A stretch of DNA of 64,000 nucleotides. Origin: Escarpia spicata. Taxonomy: Eukaryota > Annelida > Polychaeta > Sabellida > Siboglinidae. The stretch spans positions 2,972,073-3,036,072 of the forward strand of contig OZ023210.1 in NCBI GenBank assembly GCA_963995525.1. Direction: 5' to 3'. This document shows, in pieces, positions 25,901 through 34,900 of this stretch. Every line of letters begins with the position of its first letter. Within the stretch, counting starts at the first letter, position 1. The translations under genes were made by a program, and so were the position numbers. The notes beneath the pieces were generated by a model, which ran no database searches, was not told the DNA's origin, and was given only the letters and a program-made list of their open reading frames with translations.

Positions 25901-28900
25901 AAAAGTTTTTAAAGTGACGACTGTATGCAGGAAGGTTTGATTGATGAGATATCATACCACAATAGTAATGTAATTCATTATCAACATTGTTGGCATAGTT
26001 TGACGGAGGTCACGTACTAGGTTGACGGAGGTCACGCACTAGGTTGACGGGGGTCACGCACTAGGTTGACGGAGGTCATGCACAAATATTCGATTGTGAC
26101 TTGGGCAAACCGTGACGTATTGAATACATTAATTACACAGAGGTATACCACGCAGACATGATACCATTCCAGTGATTTAGTAACATTTGTTGAAATATCT
26201 ACAAGCTTGGTTGTAAAACTATATGTAACATTGTGTGACTCGTGATATTGTGTAACTTGTAACACTGTGTGACTTGTGACATTGTGTAACTTGTAACACT
26301 GTGTGACTTGTAACACTGTGTGACTTGTAACACTGTGTGACTTGTGACATTGTGTAACTTGTAACACTGTGTGACTTGTGACACTGTGTGACTTGTGACA
26401 CTGTGATATTGTGTGACTTTGTGAGACTTGACATTGTGTGACTAGTGACAATTTGAAACTTGTGACATTGTGTCATTGTATGATTTGTGACATTGTATGG
26501 TTTGTGACACTGTGTGACTTATGGCACCATGATATGTGACATTGTGTGACTAGTAACAATGTTTGATTTGTTAATTTTTGTGACATTGTGTGATATGAGA
26601 CATTGTGTGACACATGTGACTTGTGACATTGTGTGACTTGTGACATTGTGTGACTTGTGACATTGTTACAGATCAGTCGGGTGCTCATCCAGTCTCATCA
26701 AAATGTACCTGGATGACAACGCAGCGACAGACGCCATCAGCCACCGTCTGCGAGAGGTCTGTCCTACGCTGTACAGCCCAGAGGACGCCATCTGCTCCAA
26801 GGTAGGGATACACATAGACTCCCTTCTTCTCCTCCTTCATCTTCTTCTTCTGCTCCTTCTTCTCCTTCTTCTTCTTCTCGTTCTTCTTCTTCTCGTTCTT
26901 CTTCCCCTCCTTTTTCTCCTTCTCCTTCTCATTCTTCTCCTTCTTTTACGACTTATTCTCCTTCTTCTTCCCCTTCTTCTTCTTCTCCTCTTTCTTCTCC
27001 TTCACCTTCTTTTTCTTCTACTTCTCCTTCTTTTCTTCCTTCTTCTTCTTCCCCTTCTTCTTCTCCTTCTTCTCCTTCTTCTTCTTTTCCTTCTCTTTCG
27101 TCTCCTTCTCCTTCGTCTCATTCTTCTCCTTCTTCTCCCTCTCCTTCTTCTTCCCCTTCTTCCCCTTCTTCTTCTACTTCTTCTCCTCCTTCTTCTTCTT
27201 CTTCTTCTTCTCTTTCTTCTTCTTCTTCTTTTCCTTCTTCTCTTTCTTCTTCATCTCCTTCTTTTCCTTCTTCTTCTCTTCCTTCTTCTCCTTCTTCTTC
27301 AATTTCTTCTTCCCCTTCTTCTTCTTCTGCTTCTTCTTCCCCTTCTTCTTCCCCTTCTTCTTCCCCTTCTTCTTCTCCTTCTTCTCCTTCTTTGTCTCTG
27401 TCTTCTTCTCCTTCTACTCCTTCTCCTTTGTCTCCTTCTTCTCCTTCTTCTTCTCCTTCTTCTTCTTCCCCTTCTTCTTCTCCTTCTTCTTCTCCTTCTT
27501 CTTCTCCGTCTTCTCCTTCGTCTCCTTTTTCTCCTTCTGTCAGCTCTGGTGTGGAGCACTTGTCAGCTCCAGTGTTGAGCACGTGTCAGCTCCGGTGTTG
27601 TGCACCTGTCAGCTCCGGTGTGGAACACCTGTCAGCTCTGGTGTTGGGCACCTGTCAGCTTCGGTGTGGAGCATCTATCAGCTGCGGTGTTGAGCACCTG
27701 TCAGCTCCGGTGTTGAGCACCTGTCAGCTCCGGTGTGGAGCACCTGTTCCAGCTGAGCTTTAAGAGTGGACACTGGTGCTTTCAGGGCAATGAGAAGATG
27801 CAGATTGCCCGGACTGCCCAGCAGCCCGCTGACCGCAACAAGGCCTTGCAGGAAGCTCTACAGGTCAGTTCTAGTAGCCAGTGGTTAGTGTTGTGGTCAA
27901 GTAGGTCATTCAACAGTCAGGAGGATACTTTGTCTGTCGTCAGTCAACGTAGTTAAAAATACTTAATTTGAAATGCGAAAGCAAAACGTTTTAGTAACTG
28001 CAGGTTCTATTTGTTTTATAGCTTTATTTTTAGGAACATGAGTCACTGCAGTTACAGTTTACGTAAATATTTTCAAACTTGTAAGTGTAAATAAAATTTT
28101 ACTGTAACATACTTTTCTTGCCGTATCCAGAGTTGTGCATTTTTTATTGTGTGACTTTGTCTAGTTGTTCAAAAATGTGACTGTTTATTAGTGGTTCATG
28201 GATGGTGTGACTTTTTCTTGTAGTAGTTCAGTAATGATGTGAGTTCTTATGTAGTTGTTCAAGGGTGTTGTGACTTTGTCTAGTAGATGTTTCAGTACAT
28301 TGCGGCTTTGTTGTATGTTCGTTCAAGAATGTTGTGACTTTGTCTTGTGGTTTTTCTACGATAGTTTGACTGTCTTGTAGTTGTTCAACAATGGTATGAC
28401 TTTGTCTTATATTTGTTCAATGACATTTTGACTTTGTCATTAAATTATTTTTGATCATTATGACTTTGTCATGTAGTTGTTCATGGTCACTGTGACTTTG
28501 TCTTGTAGTTGTTCATGGATGTTGTGACTTTGTCATGTAGTTGTTCAATGACATTTTGACTTTGTCATTAAATTATTTTTGATCATTATGACTTTGTCAT
28601 GTAGTTGTTCATGGTCACTGTGACTTTGTCTTGTAGTTGTTCATGGATGTTGTGACTTTGTCATGTAGTTGTTCATGGTCATTGTGACTTTGTAGGTATT
28701 CATGATCATTGTGACTTTATTTTGTTGTTGTTCATGATCATTGTGACTCTGTCCTGTAGTGTCATGTTCAAGGATGTTGTGACTTTGTCAAAAAGACCAA
28801 AAGACATCAGTTGGCATGGAAAATACAGTTATCTTCAGAATCAGGTTCAATATAAGAAGAAACAGACCAAATCAGACTTCACTGCTAACAAGGCTGACGA

Positions 28901-31900
28901 TTTCAAACTATAACCAAAGAAGTTATGGCAAATGCTGGAAAGCCTCGGAACTTTGTCTCAGCATAAAACTAAGCCAGGGAGTATAGGACTCGATATCAAT
29001 AACGACATTTTTTTTGATAAGTCAATAGTATCTGAGCATTTTAACAATTATTTTACTAACCAAGTAGACTGTAATGGTAAATATGAAGGGCAACACATCC
29101 AAGACTTCTACAGGTCACTGGGTGTCACCTGTAATAGTTTCTGTTTAGTGAAGTCAATGAGAACAAAGTACTACGTATTCTTAGCAAACTAAACTCAAAC
29201 AAGGCAACTGGTCTGGATCTATTGTCACCCAGATTTATTAAGGATGGTGCCAGGCTCATTGCGTCTTCTTTGACACATTTTAAATTTATCTTTGTCCACT
29301 GGCGAAATTCCAGAAGATCTTAAATCAGCAAGGTGTTGCCCAAGGGTGATTACAGGCCGATCTCGATTCTAAATATGATCTCGAAATTATTTGAGAGGAT
29401 CGTGTATCAACAGCTGGACGAGTATCTCAAAGCATATCAGCTCCTATATGAGCAACATCAGCTCCTATATGAGCAACATCAACTCCTATATGAGCAACAA
29501 CAGCTCCTATATGAGCAACATCAGCTCCTATATGAGCAACATCAGCTCCTATATGAGCAACATCAGATCCTATATGAGCAACATCAGATCCTATATGAGC
29601 AACATCAGATCCTATATCAGCAACATCAGCTCCTATATCAGCAACACCAGCTCTTATATGAGCAACACTAGCTCCTATATCAGCAACATCAGCTCCTATT
29701 TGAGCAACATCAGTTCCTATATCAGCAACATCAGCTCCTATATCAGCAACACCAGGTCCTATATGAGCAACATCAGATCCTATATGAGCAACATCAGCTC
29801 CTATATCGGCAACATCAGCTCCTATATGAGCAACATCAGCTCCTATATCAGCAACATCAGATCCTATATCAGCATCAGTCTCAATCTAGATCCTTCTATT
29901 CTACCGAAACATGTTTAATACTTCTCATAGACTTCTTAAAACTGGAGTAAGATAAATGTAATTCTATAGATATGGTGCTTTTTGACGTTCAATCAGTTGA
30001 AATTGGTGGTACCTTATTGAAACCGATGACTGTCACATGTGGTGTACCTCAAGGGTTAATTCTCGGACCCTTACTGTTTCTAATATATATTAATGATATT
30101 TCATCGGCTGTTCGCTTCAAACTTCTTTTGTACGCTGACAATTTGGCCCTCATAGTTTCGGGTAAGATCACCCAACACATCCAAGAAAGTGTCTCTTCGG
30201 AGCTTGAGGCAGCCAGCAACATCAGCTCCTATATGAGCAACACCAGCTCCTATATGAGCAACATCAGCTCGTGTATGAGCAACATCAGTTCCTATATGAG
30301 CAACATCAGCTCCTATATCAGCAACATCAGCTCCTATATGAGCAACATCAGCTCATATATCAGCAACATCAGCTCCTATATCAGCAACATCAGCTCCTAT
30401 ATCAGCAACATCAGATCCTATATCAGCAACATCAGCTCCTATATCAGCAACACCAGCTCCTATATGAGCAACACCAGCTCCTATATGAGCAACACCAGCT
30501 CCTATATGAGCAACACCAGATCCTATATCAGCAACACCAGCTCCTATATGAGCAACACCAGGTCCTATATGAGCAACACCAGATCCTATATGAGCAACAC
30601 CAGCTCCTATATGAGCAACATCAGCTCCTGTATCAGCAACATCAGCTCCTATATGAGCAACATCAGCTCCTATATCAGCAACATCAGATCCTATATCAGC
30701 ATCAGTCTCATTCTAGATCCTTCTATTCTACCGAAACATGTTTAATACTTCTCATAGACTTCTTAAAACTGGAGTAAGATAAATGTAATTCTATAGATAT
30801 GGTGCTTTTTGACCTTCAATCAGTTGAAATTGGTGGTACCTTATTGAAACCGATGACTGTCACATGTGGTGTACCTCAAGGGTTAATTCTCGGACCCTTA
30901 CTGTTTCTAATATATATTAATGATATTTCATCGGCTGTTCGCTTCAAACTTCTTTTGTACGCTGACAATTTGGCCCTCATAGTTTCGGGTAAGAACACCC
31001 AACACATCCAAGAAAGTGTCTCTTCGGAGCTTGAGGCAGCCAGAGAATGGCTGATAAATAACAAACTGTCCCTCCATTTAGGCAAAACTGAATCAATTCT
31101 TTTTGGATCAAAACGTAAACTGCACACATGCAACTCCATCCAGGTGAAATGTGCTGGCAACACATTGACGTGTCAGACGCATGTTAAATACCTTTAATGT
31201 TAAGTACCTCGGTGTAGAGTTAGATCAGTCACTAACTGGAGGAGTGGCTGAGAAGATAATTTGTAAATCAAATGCTAAGTTAACATTCTTGTACAGGCAA
31301 ACAAGAAATGTCAACATGAAAACAAAAACACTTCTTACCTCTAATTCGAAACTTTCATTTTTCATATCCAAGAATCATGTTAAATTACCTGGTAGAGGCT
31401 TTCGTTGACGTGTCACGTCGACTTCATCAGTACCTATGACGCTGAATGACGTCATCGTACACGTGAGGCAGTTCGTAATTGCCCTCGTCTCTGTTGATGG
31501 GTGTTTGGGTTTTTCTGATCCAGATGGCTTCCTTGATTTGCCGAATTCTTCTGTTGGGTTCTTTGTCAACAATTTTCACTCCCTCCCAGTCTATGATATG
31601 GTTTTCAGTTGTCGCATGGTCTGTAAGGGCGGATTTATTGATGGTAGACATCAATCTTTTTTTTCCGCTCCTTGTGTATTTCTCATTTTTCGTGTTGTCT
31701 ACGTCCTTTCTGTGTTCCTCCAGTCTGGTTTTGAGTAGTCTTCCTGTCTCCCCAATGTATTCCCCACCACAATTCTTGCACGGTATTTGGTACACCAGTT
31801 TGCCCTGTTCTTCTAGCTGTACTTTGTCCTTGGGATGTACCAACAGGTGTCTGAGGGTGGTGTGGGGACGCATGGCCGTTGCTACTCCATATTTTTTCAG

Positions 31901-34900
31901 TACTCGATGTACTCTCTCCGATACCCCCTCTATGTATGGGATGACTACTTGGCTCCGATAGATTTTGTCCTTAGTCTTTTTGTTGGTCTTTTTCTTCTTA
32001 CTGCTATCTGTCGCCTTTTTCAAGGCCCACGACGGATAGCCACATACTCTTAGAGCTCCTCTCAGGTGTTCCACCTCTTCTTTCTTGTCCCCCTCCTCCG
32101 AAGTTATTGTCTCACACCTGTTCATAAGGGTTTTGACAACTCCCAACTTCTGATGTTTGGGGTGGTGGGATGCAAAATTCAGGTATTGGTCAGTGTGCGT
32201 CTTCTTCCTGTACACTGTGGACTTCACACTGCCATCTTCCTTTCTGGTGAACTTTGCATCCAAGAAGGGCATGCTGTTGTTCTCTTCGTCTTCCCGTGTG
32301 AAAATGATGCTACCTGTGGGGTCTACAGTGTTCATGTGTTGTTGTAATTTCTTTGCCTTTCCTGTGTGTACCAGGCAAATTACATCGTCCACATATCGCT
32401 TCCAGTTTCTCGGTTGGCAATCGACTGGTGCTGTGGCTATGATTTTCTGCTCCAGGTCCTCCATGTACAGGTTCACAACAATGGGGGACACTGGACTGCC
32501 CATGGCTACCCCAAACTTCTGTTGGTAAATTTCTCCTCCAAATCTGAAGTATGTCGTCTCCAAGACAAATTTCAACAACTCCATGATGTCGTCTACGTTT
32601 ATATTTGTTCTCTTCTTTAGTGTCTTGTCATTCTCTAGTCTTTTTCTGATGACTTTGCAAGCTTCTCTGATTGGGGTCTTCGTGAACAGTGACACAACGT
32701 CATATGACACAAATGATTCTCCTTCTTCCATTCTCAGCTTTGTCATTTCTTTCACCAATTCTTGTGAATTTTCCGTATGGTGTTCTGTTTTTCCAACAAG
32801 TGGTTGTAGTATGTTGGCCAATTCTCTGGATACTCTGTATGCTATTGTCTGTGTGTAGTCGACAATTGGTCTGAGTGGCACCTTCTCCTTGTGGATTTTT
32901 GGTGATCCATACATCCGTGGTACTTTTTCTAGCGTAGGATATAAGTACCAGTACTGATCTTTGGTGATCTTCCCCTCCTTCTCCAAGGAATTTACCATTC
33001 TGATGAGTTCTGCCTTATATTTCTTGGTCAAACACCCATCAACAGAGACGAGGGCAATTACGAACTGCCTCACGTGTACGATGACGTCATTCAGCGTCAT
33101 AGGTACTGATGAAGTCGACGTGACACGTCAACGAAAGCCTCTACCAGGTAATTTAACATGATTCTTGGATATGAAAAATGAAAGTTTCGAATTTGAAAAC
33201 GAACTATCCTGAAGAATGTTCAGTAAACTTCTTACCTCTGTCTTAATACAATGTCATTTTGACTATGCCTGTTCATCATGGTTCTCGGGTTTAACCAAGA
33301 AATATAAAACTAGACTACAGTGCACCCAGAACAAGGTAATCCGTTTCCTTCTTAATGCACCAGCCAGAACCCACATTGGATCAACAGAGTTTAGACAGGT
33401 CAACATGTTACCAGTGGATCTACGGGTTAAGCAACTAAAATTGAACCTTGTCTATAATATTGTCAATGACAGAGCACCGATTTATTTGTCCGATTCTTTC
33501 AACGTAACACGCAAGCAGCATGGTATAAATACAAGATTTAGTACTTTGTCTCTTCATGTGACGTATGTTAAATCTTTCGGTCAAACTTCTTTTTACTACA
33601 CAGACATGGAATGAATTGCCATATAACATACAAGGTGCTACGAACAAGAACCAATTTAAACATTTAGTCAAACAGTTTTTGTTCAATTACCTTAATGATC
33701 ATTAAGCCAGCACAGTTGTTTACTTTTAATTCATCGTATTTTTGAGGGACATGTATTTTATGTTTCATTTTTTATTGATTACGCATCTTTTGTAAAAAGT
33801 TTTTAATTTAAAAACTGGTATGTATTTGTAGTACATGAGTCGGTTTTTCAAATGACTTAATAATGCTTATAATCAGGAGGTAATCTCCCTCCCTTAATAT
33901 TACAATTATCAAGGTCTTTTGACATCTGAACAGTAACTAGTATTTGTTTATTATTGTTGTTTTAGTATGTTATTTTGTTATATTCTATTAATATATGTCT
34001 CATGTATTTGTCTGTGTCTGTCCAAGGACCACAATGGAGACAAGTGCTGCACTTTCTTGTGTCATCCTTTATATTTAATGTAACCTGTATTTATATTTTA
34101 TGTGTACAAGCTGACACTTTATATGGAATAAATCAATCAATAGTTGTTCATGGTCATTGTGACTTTGTGTTGTAGTTGTTCATGGTCATTGTGACTTTGT
34201 GTTGTAGTTGTTCATGGTCATTGTGACTTTGTGTTGTAGTTGTTCATGGTCATTGTGACTTTGTAGGTGTAGCTGTTCATGGTCATTGTGACTTTGTTTT
34301 GTAATTGTTCATAGTCATTGTGATTTTGTTTTGTAGTTATTCATAGTCATTGTGATTTTGTCTTGTAGTTGTTCAAAGACGTTGCAGCCGAGTTAGACCT
34401 GCCGACTGTGTGTAACCAGTTCGCGGCGGTTGGCTTCTACTCTGGCATCGTGGAATTGACATTGACTGCATCAAAGAAGAGAGACCTGCAATGTTGGGGC
34501 CTGCACTTCTACAAGAATGGGGAGCCACCCACTGACTCCCAGGGCCTCATTGCCTACAGCAACAGGTGAACTAACCTTAAGCCTCTCACTCCCAGGGCCT
34601 CATTGCCTACAGCAACAGGGGAACTAACCTTAACCCTCTCACTCCCAGGGCTTCATTGCCTACAGCAACAGGTGACCTAACCTTAACCCTCTCACTCCCA
34701 GGGCCTCATTGCCTACAGCAACAGGTGAACTAACCTTAACCCTCTCATACTCAGGGCATCATTGTCTACAGCAACAGGTGAAGTAACCTTAACCCTTTCA
34801 CTCCCAGGGCCTCATTGTCTACACCAACAGGTGAAGTAACCTTAACCCTCTCACTCCCAGGGCCTCAGTGCCTTCAGCAACAGGTGAAGTAACCTTAACC

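Larger units (their letters stand above)
31343..33227 (-). mobile_element. Penelope-like retroelement nested in the LINE
   Basis: A 1,885-bp insertion flanked by a 12-bp target duplication cttcttacctct (31,331-31,342 and 33,228-33,239), which interrupts the LINE reading ...[11 protein letters not shown]. Inverted repeats of ~160 bp (about 31,345-31,507 and 33,030-33,195) flank one open frame on the - strand. The right inverted copy duplicates the 3' end, so the element is 5'-truncated with an inverted 3' segment, a common Penelope arrangement. Each flank has a hammerhead-like motif. Confidence 0.93.
28790..34137 (+). mobile_element. LINE (jockey/CR1-like RT), 5'-truncated and dead, hosting nested insertions
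   Basis: Pieces in order: linker [32 protein letters not shown] motifs [59 protein letters not shown], then after the Penelope insertion [20 protein letters not shown] and the C-terminal half. The catalytic box reads YADN instead of YADD, and several frameshifts exist. A coding stretch ([12 protein letters not shown] to SVSSELEAA) is present twice (29,880-30,214 and 30,710-31,045) on either side of a minisatellite. The 3' end aataaatcaatcaata is LINE-like. It is inserted into the exon 19 acceptor array. Confidence 0.88.

Noticed and set aside
26703..27578. Poly-Leu, poly-Glu and poly-Arg proteins
   Set aside because: Six-frame translation of a polypyrimidine tract.
31436..32874. + strand open frames across the Penelope element
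   Set aside because: Shadows of the intact - strand RT/GIY-YIG frame; the first ~24 residues match only because of the inverted terminal repeat.
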